Source: Pavlovales sp. CCMP2436 | Lineage: Eukaryota > Haptophyta > Pavlovophyceae > Pavlovales | Direction: 5' to 3' | Assembly: GCA_026770615.1 (NCBI GenBank) | Contig: MU631663.1 | Location: 4,711 to 22,479 of the forward strand | DNA length: 17,769 nt | Shown: positions 7,741-16,809 of the stretch, in pieces | Numbering within the stretch: the first letter of the stretch is position 1 | Layout of the letters: the number at the start of each line of letters is the position of its first letter | Notes under the pieces: model-generated | The model's database searches: none | What the model saw: the letters and a program-made list of their open reading frames with translations, nothing else | What the model was told of the DNA's origin: nothing | Made by a program: the position numbers and the translations under genes

Positions 7741-8473
7741 TACGCGCATCATTTTGTAACCCCCCCACTTGTCCTTCTGTGGGCACTCTTGGGAGGGTGT
7801 GCTGAATGTACCCCCCCTACTCCGCGGCCTGCGGCCGCGATAGTTGAATGTACCCCCCCTATATTCGAGCTCGCGGCCTGCGGCCGCAAATGAACCCCCC
7901 TCGGCGTTACTTTTTTCTTTGAGGCCATAATGACCCCCCTTCCTCGTTATTTTTTTCTTCGATGCCATAACTTAATGACCCCCCCTCTCGTTTTTCTTGC
8001 AAAAGAGGCCGGAACGACACCCCCCTCGTTTTTTTTTCTCGAATAACGCTGTACGACACCCCCCTAACTTTTAAATACCTTCCGATAATGAATAGCAGCA
8101 ATAAATAGGCAGTTAGTAATATTACATTCATAATGAACTAAATACGAATCTAGACCTCAAACTGTCCACCCCTGCGCCGACAGCGCCGTTCGCCGATCTG
8201 CGCCGAGCGCCCAGCACAGATCTGTGCCGAGCGCCGAGCGCAGATCTGTGCAGATGATCTGCGCCGAGCGCCGTGCGCCGATCTGCGCCGTGCGCCGATC
8301 TGCGCCAAGGTGGTGAACGACCTCTCCCTCGCTACTGAGGCCGAATGACCCCCCCTCGTTATTATTCTCTTCAACGCCGTAATGACCCCCCCCTCATTAT
8401 TTTTTCGAAATAATGTCGAATGCACCCCCCCTACAGAAGGACAAGGGGGTGGGGTTATAAAATGACGCGCATA
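7741..8473. mobile_element. Non-autonomous inverted-repeat element with spaced C-runs
   Basis: The 23-bp ends are TACGCGCATCATTTTGTAAC plus CCC at the left (7741-7763), and the reverse complement of 8451-8473 at the right, with three transitions. Similarity extends inward to CTTGTCCTTCTGT, giving ends of about 41 bp. Inside are ten runs of six to eight C at 7811, 7853, 7895, 7934, 7979, 8020, 8059, 8349, 8386 and 8425, beside one within the left end, with gaps of 37-45 bases. Most sit in a diverged tandem unit containing AATGACCCCCC followed by CTCGTTATTTTTTCTTC. There is no transposase; flanking TA dinucleotides are possible target sites. It fits a miniature inverted-repeat transposable element (MITE) of unknown superfamily. 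Confidence 0.7.
8175..8308. repeat. GATCTGCGCCGAGCGCC-type tandem repeat inside the C-run element
   Basis: At least six variants of GATCTG[C/T]GCCG[A/T]GCGCC follow each other at irregular 15-24 base steps, splitting the C-run array into left and right blocks. On the minus strand it gives an Arg/Ser/Ala-Gln-Ile repeat (SAQICARR). No flanking coding sequence joins it, so it is probably not translated. Confidence 0.7.
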
Positions 8474-8799
8474 TAACTACACAGAAAACTAGAAAAAAAA
8501 ATGCAAAGTCAAATATTGAGCAAGCGAAACACGTGGAACAGACGCGATACAGAGAGGACTTGAGGACAATAAATTAGATAGTAATAGACGCGTGTTTCAG
8601 TTTGTATTCTTCACTTCCCGCAACCATGTGTGAAGTGAGTTAGCAAGTTAAGCTAAAGAAGTTAAGCTAAGCAAATTCGCAACGGTCCTGACCGGCTAGC
8701 AGGTTATAAAAATAGCCCTTTTATTTTTTCTCGATTTGAAAAGCGGCACCTGCTTTCCGTTCACAGGCAAGAACTAAGGGTGATTGGGGGTAACAGATA

Positions 8800-10314
8800 A
8801 TGGATGCGCAGCCATTCTTCGGCATGCCGCCCTCGGCATGCTCGAGCTTTCCTCGTAGCATACCGCCGACGCCCGGGACGCATAGCGCAGCGGCTCGTGC
8901 TCCATGGGCACTGCACATACCGCTTCCGGCACGCCCCAACGTGTCGCCACCACGCGCGAGCTTCGCGCGTGGCGGCCAGTTTACCAAGCAGTTTGTGGAC
9001 GGCCGCGCAGACGCTGATAAGCCGGCCGACGACTGGACGCTGAGCCGCGCCGTGGCGGACAAACAGGCCAACGAGCGGCGGCTGGCGCTTGAGGCCGACG
9101 TCAAGGAGCGCCGTATCCGGCGGATAGAGGGGCAGGCCGCGGTCGGGGAGCGACTGCGCGAGCGCCGCGAGCGCGCTGCGGCGGCCGCGGCACAGGCGAA
9201 GTCGCCGCGTGCGCGCGGCGCGCAGTGTGCGAGCACGCACGCGGGAGGCTTCTCCCTGCCGGGCCTCCCGGCGAGCTTGAGCGGCAGCAGGCACACAGGC
9301 TTGACCAGCCTGAGCTTGAGCCCGACCGCCATCGCCGCCGCTCCTCCTGCTCAGCCCCAGCGCCCCAGCACGGGCGGCCGCCTCGGCGTGGCTGCATTCG
9401 CTTCCGCGCTAGGGCAGGTCCTCCACTCGCCGGCCCAAAGCTCGCCTATTCACCGAGGACGCCCCAGTACGGGCAGCTGCGTGTGCAGCACGGGTCTGTC
9501 ACCGCGTCGACGAAAGGCGCCTCACCCGCCTCTCGACACGCAGCTCAACCGCAACGGCCGCTCTTTGCACGAGGTGATTCATTACCAGCGCTCGCCGCAG
9601 CTGCCTGCCAGCGGCTCGAGAGCGCAGCCAAGAGGTTCGAGAGCCCAGCAGCAGCTCGCCAGCCAGCGCGCGGCACGCGTGATACAGTCGGTGTGTGTGC
9701 CGCGAATCCGGTCGTTCTGGGGAAACTTCAAACTGTCGAGCGCGGGCGAGTTTGCGCGGGTGGCGCGCGCGGTGCTCGTGGCGAGCCGGGCAGCGCTCTG
9801 GATGCAGCGCATCTGGCGGGCCTCTCGGATTCGCCGCGGCGCAGAGGCGATCGAGCTCGCGGCGCGGCGCAGGGCGCGCGCGAGGCGGCGGGTGGACGAC
9901 CTCGCCTCCGCTGTGCGCATCCGCAGCGCGGCCTGCCGCATCCAGCAGCAGGCGCGCAGGCAGGTCGAGCTGCGGGCGTGGCAGCGCAACTTGCTACAGG
10001 AGAACGAGCTCTATTTCGTGCGGATGCGAGAGGAGCTCCACCGCCGCTCCGCAATTACAGTCCAGCGCTACGCCCGCGGCCGCCTCGCCCGGCGGCTTGC
10101 GAAGAAGAAGCTGCGCGCGACGCGCAGGGAATGCGCGACGAGGATCCAGGCGCACTTCCGTAGACGCAATGCAGAAGCGCGCGCAGATGCGATTCGTGTG
10201 CGCCAGCTGCGGAACGCTCGGGACGCTAGGGGCAGCTTGGAGCGCGGCGGTGCAGCTAGCCGACGGCGCCCAGTGGGCCCGACTGCAAGCACAGGACTAG
10301 GAGGGAGCCAGTAG
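8800..10314 (+). CDS. IQ-motif (calmodulin-binding type) protein, single exon
   Basis: 504 codons from ATG 8800, with an in-frame TAA at 8791 fixing the start unless an upstream exon exists. The N-terminal half is Pro/Ser/Ala-rich and probably disordered. It includes a charged, probably coiled-coil stretch (about 77-135, ANERRLALEADVKERRIRRI) and two RPSTG words. The C-terminal third carries four IQ-like motifs: WMQRIWRASRIRRG (from 334), CRIQQQARRQVELR (379), ITVQRYARGRLARRL (419) and TRIQAHFRRRNAE (447). IQ motifs bind calmodulin or related EF-hand light chains, often without Ca2+. No myosin motor, kinase or other enzymatic domain is seen. It may be a scaffold or cytoskeletal or ciliary protein, but that is inference. 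It lies on the same strand as the CNB gene, 1.2 kb downstream. Confidence 0.8.
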   Translation: MDAQPFFGMPPSACSSFPRSIPPTPGTHSAAARAPWALHIPLPARPNVSPPRASFARGGQFTKQFVDGRADADKPADDWTLSRAVADKQANERRLALEADVKERRIRRIEGQAAVGERLRERRERAAAAAAQAKSPRARGAQCASTHAGGFSLPGLPASLSGSRHTGLTSLSLSPTAIAAAPPAQPQRPSTGGRLGVAAFASALGQVLHSPAQSSPIHRGRPSTGSCVCSTGLSPRRRKAPHPPLDTQLNRNGRSLHEVIHYQRSPQLPASGSRAQPRGSRAQQQLASQRAARVIQSVCVPRIRSFWGNFKLSSAGEFARVARAVLVASRAALWMQRIWRASRIRRGAEAIELAARRRARARRRVDDLASAVRIRSAACRIQQQARRQVELRAWQRNLLQENELYFVRMREELHRRSAITVQRYARGRLARRLAKKKLRATRRECATRIQAHFRRRNAEARADAIRVRQLRNARDARGSLERGGAASRRRPVGPTASTGLGGSQ

Positions 10315-10629
10315 ATTCAGAGGCAGACATCTGCCGGTATAACTATTTACATGTATATGATTATTTATAATAAATTATTAGCAATAATAATTAATATCAA
10401 AAACATCGCGCTCTTATTTCCCTGCAGAGATCCCGTAGCAGGGTCTATTAAAGGCAAGGGGGGCTTAGCAAATAGCACGGTGCATTGACAGTATCACTTA
10501 GTAAATAATAAATTATTAATAATAGTAGGACATGGTAATTCCATAGCAGGGGAGCTTACCGGATGACTCAGTGAAGTGCCCTTTGTTGTGCAAATAAATA
10601 TGAATCTATTTCTAGCTGCCAGTGACGAA
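10315..10629. other. AT-rich spacer between convergent genes
   Basis: Holds the 3' ends of the IQ gene (+) and the transporter (-). The 15-mer AATAATAAATTATTA-like block occurs at about 10368-10382 and 10505-10519, about 137 bases apart, with AATAAA words usable as poly(A) signals on either strand. GTAGCAGGG and ATAGCAGGGG near 10434 and 10542 are a further weak repeat. No gene seen. Confidence 0.5.
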
Positions 10630-11973
10630 CTAACTGGTAACTATGGCGATGACTCCGGCAACCATGACCATGATCGCCCACCAAGCGAGTCCCGAGACCA
10701 CCTCGCCAAAGATCACCATCCCGCCCAGCACGGAGAGTACAGTCCCGCCCGCGCGCTTAAGCGCGAGGCTGAAGCTGACGAAGATGTACTGCAGGCTAAA
10801 AAAGTAGGTGAGCACCGAGAACGTGTCCAGACCGGCGGAGAGGAGGAGCACGGAGAAGCAAGCGGGCCGGAAGCACGCGGACGGCTTGGGCCGCTTGGGT
10901 CCAGGTGCGGAGAGGCGCTGGAAGAGCAGATAGCCTAGCAGGGGTAGCGCCATCACGAACTGCGACGCGCACAGCGGGAGGGGGGGTGGTTGCGCCTCAG
11001 ACAGGGCGGCGCGCTGCTCCACTGCGCGCGCGCAGGGAGGGACGCGAACGGCAAGCGAGAGCGACGGGTGTGGCGGCTCCGACGCACCTTCTGCACGCAC
11101 AAAAAGTGCTGTGCGTGCACGCTCCTGTCGGAGGCCAGTCCGAGCTTCTCAAGGCTCGACGAGCTGGCCCAGCAGAACCCAGCCAGACCCATCATGATCG
11201 AGGCGTCGCGTGTCTCGCGCCCACTCGGTTGCATCGCCGAGGGCTTGCCGCCCTTGGCTCTCAACAGTCGGCACGCGCCCTCGGCATGGGGCAGCAGCGC
11301 GGCGGCCTCTCCCTCGTCCGACACATGCTGGATCGCAGCTCTTCCACCCGAGTTGTCGTCCGACTGTGTCATGTTGGCGTACGAGAGGATGAGCGCGCCC
11401 ACGGAGAGCACGATGACACCGCCTACCCCCTGCGAGCTGGGCATCTCTCCGTTGACGACGCTCGAGATGGCCAGCGAGAAGGCCGGGTTGAACGACAGAA
11501 AGGGCACCGTGGCGAGGCCGCCCTACACGCCGGACGAGGTTGACGCGGCGTGGTGAGCGAGCGGCGGCGCAGCGGGATCGCAGGCCGAGCGCGCGCACTC
11601 ACCTTTTTGATCGCGTTCGCGTGAAATATGCTGCCTGTCACGCACACCACGGAGCTCGCCAGCAGCGGGCGCCAAAAGGCATTGCCGAGGCTTAGGACGG
11701 GCGGCAGCGGGTCATCGAGGAGCAACGAGCCCAGGGAAAGGATAACGCTGTCGACCACGTTCCAGCCGGCGGTCACCTCGACTGCGCATAGGGGGGCATA
11801 AGCGTGGCGTCAGCCCCCAAGTTCTCTCTCTCCCTCCCCCCCCGGCCGCGGCGCATACTTGGCGTGAGGCCCATGCCCAGCAGCTTGCGCTTGAACATGT
11901 CGGTCACCGCGCCGCCCGAAAAGCTCGCACACGCGAGCGCGACGCCGCGTGTTCGCCGTTCGCTGTCTGCCAT
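10630..11973 (-). CDS. EamA/DMT-superfamily membrane transporter (4 exons)
   Basis: Exons 11973-11859, 11781-11603, 11522-11088 and 10959-10630 join in frame (phases 1, 0, 0) to 352 residues, the usual size for a ten-helix drug/metabolite transporter. All three introns (77, 80 and 128 nt) have GT...AG ends. Two EamA-like halves are visible. The first ends with ATVPFLSFNPAFSLAISSVV, NGE and a hydrophobic GVGGVIVLSVGALIL. The second ends with FSLALKRAGGTVLSVLGG, MVIFGE (Glu 329) and a last helix GLAWWAIMVMVAGVIAI. The Lys-Arg before the ninth helix and the FGE motif are typical of the family. A hydrophilic loop of roughly 60 residues (about 155-215) separates the halves. Substrate cannot be read from sequence; membrane location is expected, compartment unknown. 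The third acceptor could instead lie upstream near 11030, which would lengthen the protein. ATG 11973 is the first Met after a duplicated region. Confidence 0.85.
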
Positions 11974-12016
11974 GTTCAAGCGGTCACCGCGCCGCCCGAA
12001 AAGTTCGACGACGCGA
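11889..12016. repeat. 80-bp-offset duplication across transporter exon 1
   Basis: CGGTCACCGCGCCGCCCGAA followed by AAG[C/T]TCG occurs at about 11901-11926 (inside exon 1) and again at about 11981-12006 (just upstream of the start codon). The flanking words are inverted, GCTTGAACATG before the first copy and CATGTTCAAGC before the second. On the minus strand both copies encode FSGGAVT; the upstream copy then meets TGA. The start region therefore seems to derive from a partial tandem duplication. Confidence 0.75.
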
Positions 12017-12899
12017 AGCGGCGTCGAACTTGGTCGAACCGTGTTCTCTCTCGTGTTCGGCCCGATCGCCGTCTGCCAACTTCTTATGATCGTTTTTAAA
12101 AAGCTATCCTATCTTTCTCATCAATATCGGAGGGTTGCGCGTGAGGGCGGGGCGCGTCAAGGCTGGACAAGCCTGTCATTCATCTCGCGCAGTGACGTGC
12201 GGTGCCCCGGCCGCGCCGAAATTGGCCAAACGACCAGATCTACATTAGCCGAAAGGCGCGAAAAAATCGGAAAAATCGATGTTTACGCAGGTTTACTGTG
12301 AAAGCGGCTGCGCACCCCGGCCACTGCGTCCGGCCGTCGTCCGGCGCCCACTGTCCGGAGCCGCAGGCCTGCACGCGACACGTGGGGAGGGTGGGTCGAG
12401 GAGGAGTGGATGAGCGGAGACGGGCGGCGGCTCGCAGCGGACAGGGCAACATGAGGCTGCTCGGGATTGATCAAGCGTCGGATCGGGCGTGCGTGCCTGC
12501 GTTCGCGCGCACGCACCTCCGGCCGTTCCCGCCAGTGGGGAGATGCTCAGGCTGCCAAACAACCCTGGAGTTTAAAAGACTTAAAAGACTGACCAGGCAA
12601 CTACTGGGCGGAGAGACAACGCGGGATGTAAGATAGCGAATGAGACGACCGATGCGCTGCGCTGACCCTCTCATGTCATGCCCGTACGCCTTCGGGCTGC
12701 AGGTCGGGGGACGTTAAAAGAACTATAAGTAAGGGGTTATTGCCAGTGCCAGGCGTTTATCAGCCCCGAAGAAAAAACGAACTCCGTTGAGCAGCCGAGA
12801 GCCTGAGTTTTGTTATAAACTCGAACTCGCGCAATACCACCCGCCAAAAGCTGAGCGCCCTGCTCGCACGGCTCGGGGCGCGGCCGCTCGGCCCGCAGG
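11974..12899. other. Divergent promoter region between transporter and EXO1
   Basis: 926 bases separate two divergent start codons. Apart from the exon-1 duplicate at its left end and a small inverted repeat (TTCGACGACGCGAAGCGGCGTCGAA, about 12003-12027), I see no gene. Open frames here are short and lack any recognised motif. TTTAAAAGACTTAAAAGACT (about 12571-12590) is a short tandem repeat. Both promoters should lie here, but I cannot assign elements. Confidence 0.5.
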
Positions 12900-15157
12900 A
12901 TGGGCGTCACCAACCTGCTCCCGCAGCTCAAGCCGATCATCGACCGGCGCCATGTCCGCACGTACGCGGGCAAGCGCGTCGGCGTCGATGTCTCGGTCTG
13001 GCTGCACCGTGGGACGTACAGCTGCTCGACTGAGCTCTTCCGCGGCATCCACACGACCAGGTGGGGCGCACTCGCGCTGCCCCTGCCTGCATGCCTCCCT
13101 GTCCGCCGCCGCGGAAGCCCCGCTTTGCGACGCCACAACTGAGTCGCTCCCCCCCTCCCCGCCCCGCCGCCCCGCCCCCCCGCCTTTCGGCTCGCAGGCA
13201 CGTGGCCTACTGCTTGAAGATGGTCAAGCTGCTCCAGGAGCACGGCGTCGTGCCTCTCCTCGTCTTTGACGGGGGCACCCTCGACGCGAAGAAGATGACG
13301 GCGGCCAAGCGGCGCGTGTCCCGCGAGAAGATGCGCAAGGCCGCGCACGCGCAGCAGCGGCTGATCAAGGAGCTCGAGGACAAGCTCGCCAAGCGCCTCT
13401 CCGGCCTTGGCCCCTCCAAGGAGGTGCTCAAGGAGCAGCTGACTCAGGCGCGCAAGTCCTTCGAGGAGGCGTGTCAGCAGTGCGTCGAGATCACGCCCGA
13501 GCACTGCCACGCGCTGCAGGTGGAGCTGCGCAAGCTCAACGTCGAGTTCGTCGTCGCGCCCTATGAGGCGGACGCGCAGCTTGCTTTCATGGCGCGCCAC
13601 GGGGAGATCGACGCGGTGCTCACCGAGGACTCGGACTTAATCGCGTTCGGCTGCCCGACCATCCTCTACAAGCTCGACAAGAACTCGTGCGAGGTTAGCG
13701 AGCTGCACACAGACCGGCTCGAGGAGGTGTACCGCGTGGCGGGCGACTTCGACCTGAGAGGCTTCACGCCGACCATGTTCACGCAGATGTGCGTACTCTC
13801 GGGCGTGGACTACCTCGAGTCGCTGCCCGGCATTGGCCTGATCACCGCGCGCAAGCTGGTCGCGCAGCACCAGAGCGTCGAGCGCATCATCCGCGCGCTG
13901 CGCCAGGGCAAGAAGAAGATGGAGATCCCCAACGACTACGGCGAGCAGGTGGAGCGCGCCACCTTCACCTTCGGCCACCAGCGCGTCTTCGACAAGGCCG
14001 CGGGCTGCCTCGTGCCGCTCACCCCGCTGCCGCCGCTGGAGGAGCTGCCGTTCCCGGCAGACGAGCTCGCCGACGTGATCGGCGCGGACCTGCTCCCCGA
14101 GGTTGCGCGCGGTGTGGCGGAGGGCGTGCTGCACCCCAAGACGTACGAGCCCTACGTCCGCACCTACACGCCGCGTCCGGCGGCCGCCGCCGCGCCGCGG
14201 CCGGCGCGGCCGGTGCCGCCGGCGTTCTACCGGCCGGCGGCGCCTCTGCCTCCGTCCGCAGAGGAGGAGCTCGGCGAGGAGGGGGAGGAGGGGGCGGAGG
14301 GGCCCGCGCCGAGGTCCGCGCGCATCCCCGCGCCGCGCGCCGCGCCCAAGCTGACGCTCTTGCTCTCGCATGCGATCGGGGGTGGCTGCTTCCTCGCCGC
14401 GCGCGCCGAGCCCGCGCCGCGCGCCGAGGCGCGGCCCAACCCATTCGCAAAGGCGCGCGCGGCGGGCGGCGGCTCTCCGCAGGCAAACGGGCTCTTCCAG
14501 ACGCAGGCAAAGGGGTCGGCCGCGCGCCGCGTCGGGCGCGAGAGCGACAAGTCGCTCGACGAGGTCACGGTGCAGCTCAGCTTCGGCGCGGCGCAGCCGA
14601 GAGCGGCCGACGGGCCCAGCTCCGGCGCGCAGGAGCCGGCGCCCTCGCCGCTCCGCGCCTCACCGCGGCGGGCGTCGCTCCCCCCCGCCGCCCTGCCGTC
14701 GCGCGCCTCGCCGCGCACGGCGGAGCGCCCCGCGCGCGACTCGCCGCTCACCTCGCCGCGCTCCTCGCCGGCCGTGGACCCCGAGCCCGACGGGGAGGGC
14801 GAGTGGGAGGGCGAACTGCGGCCGGCGCTCGAGCAGCGCAGCAGGCCGCCTGCGAGGCTGGGCGCGGCGTGCGCGCACTGCAACTTCGAGAACGCGCTCA
14901 GGGTGCACGTCTGCGCGGCGTGCGACCGCCTCCTCGGGCCGGGCTCGAGCCGACCAAACTTTGCCACGCCGCGCGACCGCCATCCGTCGCACAGCAAGGC
15001 CTCGCAGCCGGCTGCGGCCACGGGCAAGCGGCCCCTAGAGCAGCCCAACCGCAACAGCAATCCCGCGCACTCGAGCAAGGCGCGCAAGCTCGGCGCCGGC
15101 GGCAAGGCGGTCGCCGGCAAGCAGAGCATCATGAGCTTCTTCGCAAAGGTTGCCTGA
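12900..15157 (+). CDS. EXO1: Exonuclease 1 (5'-3' exonuclease / flap endonuclease, XPG family)
   Basis: Exons 12900-13060 and 13198-15157 (137-nt intron, GT...AG, pyrimidine-rich before GCTCGCAG) give 706 residues. EXO1 resects DNA 5'-3' in mismatch repair, recombination and end processing in the nucleus. The N-terminal XPG domain starts MGVTNLLPQLKPII, with metal-binding Asp30 (GVDVSVWLHRG) and Asp78 (VFDGG). The internal domain has Glu177 and Asp179 (PYEADAQLAF) and Asp198 and Asp200 (TEDSDLIAFG). The helix-hairpin-helix follows with Asp258 (GVDYLESLPGIGLITARKL). Asp30 and Asp78 match human numbering as I remember it; the arch between Asp78 and Glu177 is about 27 residues longer than in the human enzyme. 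The C-terminal half is Pro/Ser/Ala-rich and ends in a CX2CX10CX2C finger (612-629) and a KQSIMSFF tail (695-702). EXO1 is preferred over FEN1 or GEN1 for the start, the conserved nuclease core and the long tail. Confidence 0.93.
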
Positions 15158-15341
15158 GGGAGGGTCCCTGCTTGTGCGCTGTGACCAGCGGCCGCGTGCA
15201 CATTTTCCGCTCTCTGGCCGGTTCTGCCCGCCGCGGACTCCGGCTCCACTAACTTATTACCAACTTATAACGAATTTAGCATCATCCGGCTGCTCGCCGC
15301 CTGGCTAGCTCCATTCCATTCGCCCTGCGGCCAGGTGCTCG

Positions 15342-15784
15342 GCTGGGTCGAAATCCGAATTAGTGGCCAGTCCGGGGGGAAATCGCGAAAAAATCCGGTG
15401 AAAATCCTCCGGAGCAACTCACGAACCAGAGGTGGTGCACAAAAGTTAGTGGCAGATTTGTGAATGGGGCGCCGCCCCATTCACAAATCCGCCCCATTCA
15501 CAAATCTGCGACTAACTTTTGTGCACCACTTCGGGAACCATGACTTTCTTTTTTCTTCCGAACGCTGAAAATTGGAAATGTTAGTTACCTTTAGTATGTT
15601 GTCGACCCCAGAGGCACACGAGAGGCACACGAGGTGGGCTCCCACCGTCGAGGAGGGATCTATTCGACAACAGCTATCGACACTTGGCGCGCAGGGGCGA
15701 ACGATCTCTACTTCTTCGACCCGGCCACAGCTTTTCTCCCTCCCCAGTGCGGAATCGCGCCACTAATTCGGATTTCGACCCGGC
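15342..15784. mobile_element. Second foldback element, nested inverted repeats
   Basis: The outer ends 15342-15367 and 15759-15784 are reverse complements over 26 bp with one mismatch (left: GCTGGGTCGAAATCCGAATT then AGTGGC). Inside lies a 39-bp palindrome and, near 15714, a third partial TTCGACCCGGCCA. Length 443 bp and no coding sequence, which fits a small non-autonomous element. No obvious target-site duplication, and it is not related in sequence to the element at 11-414. Confidence 0.65.
15432..15529. repeat. 39-bp near-perfect palindrome with a competing inner hairpin
   Basis: 15432-15470 and 15491-15529 are reverse complements over 39 bp with one mismatch (arms begin GTGGTGCACAAAAGTTAGT). 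The 20-base loop repeats part of the right arm (GCCCCATTCACAAATC at 15474-15489), which pairs perfectly over 16 bp with 15455-15470. Two mutually exclusive hairpins are therefore possible, with the loop copy probably arising by slippage. Confidence 0.9.
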
Positions 15785-15892
15785 TGCCCTTTCTTTGCTA
15801 TTTTCTTTCCACTAACGCTGGTTACTATTTAAACATGAAGTACTTACAATTAAACGAAAGACCGGTAACGTCAACCCTAGGCCTCATTTACT

Positions 15893-15915
15893 TAACATAA
15901 CAACGTGTTATGTTA
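15893..15915. repeat. Perfect 10-bp AT hairpin
   Basis: TAACATAACA (15893-15902) and TGTTATGTTA (15906-15915) with loop ACG, in the AT-rich part of the spacer. It could be a transcript 3'-end structure or chance; nothing else supports a role. Confidence 0.6.
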
Positions 15916-16336
15916 TGCTAGCTATTCGACCATTTCGACTACTAATAATAATATTAATAAATGCTGGTAACTAAAGTCTAGTTACTTATACCAGAACTTT
16001 ATTCGGAATGGTTAAGTCGGAAATCTAACATTGCGCTAGAATAACAAACTATTAATTATATCGCCATCGGGTCATGCACACTCAGAGACAGACTGTCACT
16101 TGCACAGCTGAGAAATCAAAGTGGTAGCATCAAAGTAATTTAATTTAATTTGAATATACATATGGGGAATGCGCTCGATGGTCCTGGAGATAGCTAGGGG
16201 TGTCGACGAAGTGCCCTTAAAACTCGCCGATTCGGGCTCCGATTCGGACAACACGAGAAGGCAACGTGAACGTCACAGCTTTCGAACGTTACCCAGCGTG
16301 GCCCGCTCGACCCTGCGCGGCCCGCGAGTGGGTGCG

Positions 16337-16809
16337 TCACAGACCCGCCCCGAAGATAGCATCGCACTTGGAGACTTCCTGCGTGAGCACGGCTCCCGTT
16401 GAAGCCTTGAACTCACTCCACATCTTGTAATGCGGCGTCGTTTTGTGGAAGACAGCCGCGGCCTCGTCCTTGTACCTGCACAGCGGGGAAGTCCACGGGT
16501 GGCAGTTGGGTTTGGGGTCAAGGCAAACGCAAGGATGTCGAATAAGCCAGCAAGGGTGCCGACCCAAGGGTCTGTCCGTGCACTCCCTCGTTGCGTACGC
16601 AGGCGAGCAGTGCCAGGCGGCGCGACAAGAGCACACATTTCGTAGAAGATAAACTTGTTCGGGGTCAATGAGTCGCGGAGAACATCGAAGCGGAGGCAGC
16701 CGCCGTTCTCGTTCTCGAGGCTAGCCCTGCTGTCCTCCATCGCCACCGCGATGAACTGCTCCACCATCTCCTCCTTGATCGTCAGCGTGACAATGTTGGT
16801 AGGCGCCAT
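16337..16809 (-). CDS. Antibiotic-biosynthesis-monooxygenase (ABM)-fold protein (2 exons)
   Basis: Exons 16809-16637 and 16475-16337 join in phase 2 across a 161-nt GT...AG intron to 103 residues, the normal length of a single ABM domain (YgiN/LsrG type), which forms dimers with a ferredoxin-like fold. Matching features are a first strand IVTLTIKEEMVEQFIAVA, then the GCLRFDVLRD strand, the FIFYEMYKDEAAAVFHKTTP segment running through the splice site, His68, His73 and Trp77 (HKTTPHYKMW), and a last strand VLTQEVSKCDAI. Family members range from quinol monooxygenases to isomerases and enzymes of unknown substrate, so no reaction is assigned. The upstream frame is open to 17403 but is Gly/Arg/Ser low-complexity without homology signs; ATG 16809 directly precedes the domain. 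It is convergent with EXO1. Confidence 0.85.

Larger units (their letters stand above)
7595..8799. other. Spacer between the CNB and IQ genes
   Basis: Outside the C-run element (7741-8473) I see no gene. Just after the CNB stop the DNA carries GCAAG/GTAAG-rich short repeats (about 7540-7630). Just before the IQ gene there is a T-rich tract and TTCACAG at about 8759-8766, which could be the acceptor of a 5'-untranslated intron. Confidence 0.5.
15158..16336. other. Spacer between convergent EXO1 and ABM genes
   Basis: Contains the foldback element 15342-15784 and the AT-rich stretch 15790-16170 with a 10-bp hairpin. A 77-codon plus-strand frame (16169-16402) includes DSGSDSDN but overlaps the 3' exon of the ABM gene in antisense and has no recognised motif. 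No gene is supported. Confidence 0.5.

Noticed and set aside
7760..8431. CRISPR-like regular spacing of C-runs
   Set aside because: The shared words are only 10-25 bases with diverged copies, the intervening sequence is itself similar between units, and the locus is eukaryotic with transposon-like ends.
14227..15249. 340-codon minus-strand frame opposite EXO1
   Set aside because: Antisense shadow over the Pro/Ser/Ala-rich EXO1 tail; no motif.
13789..15252. 487-codon plus-strand frame overlapping EXO1
   Set aside because: Shifted-frame shadow of the GC-rich EXO1 exon, with Arg/Ala/Gly composition and no motif.
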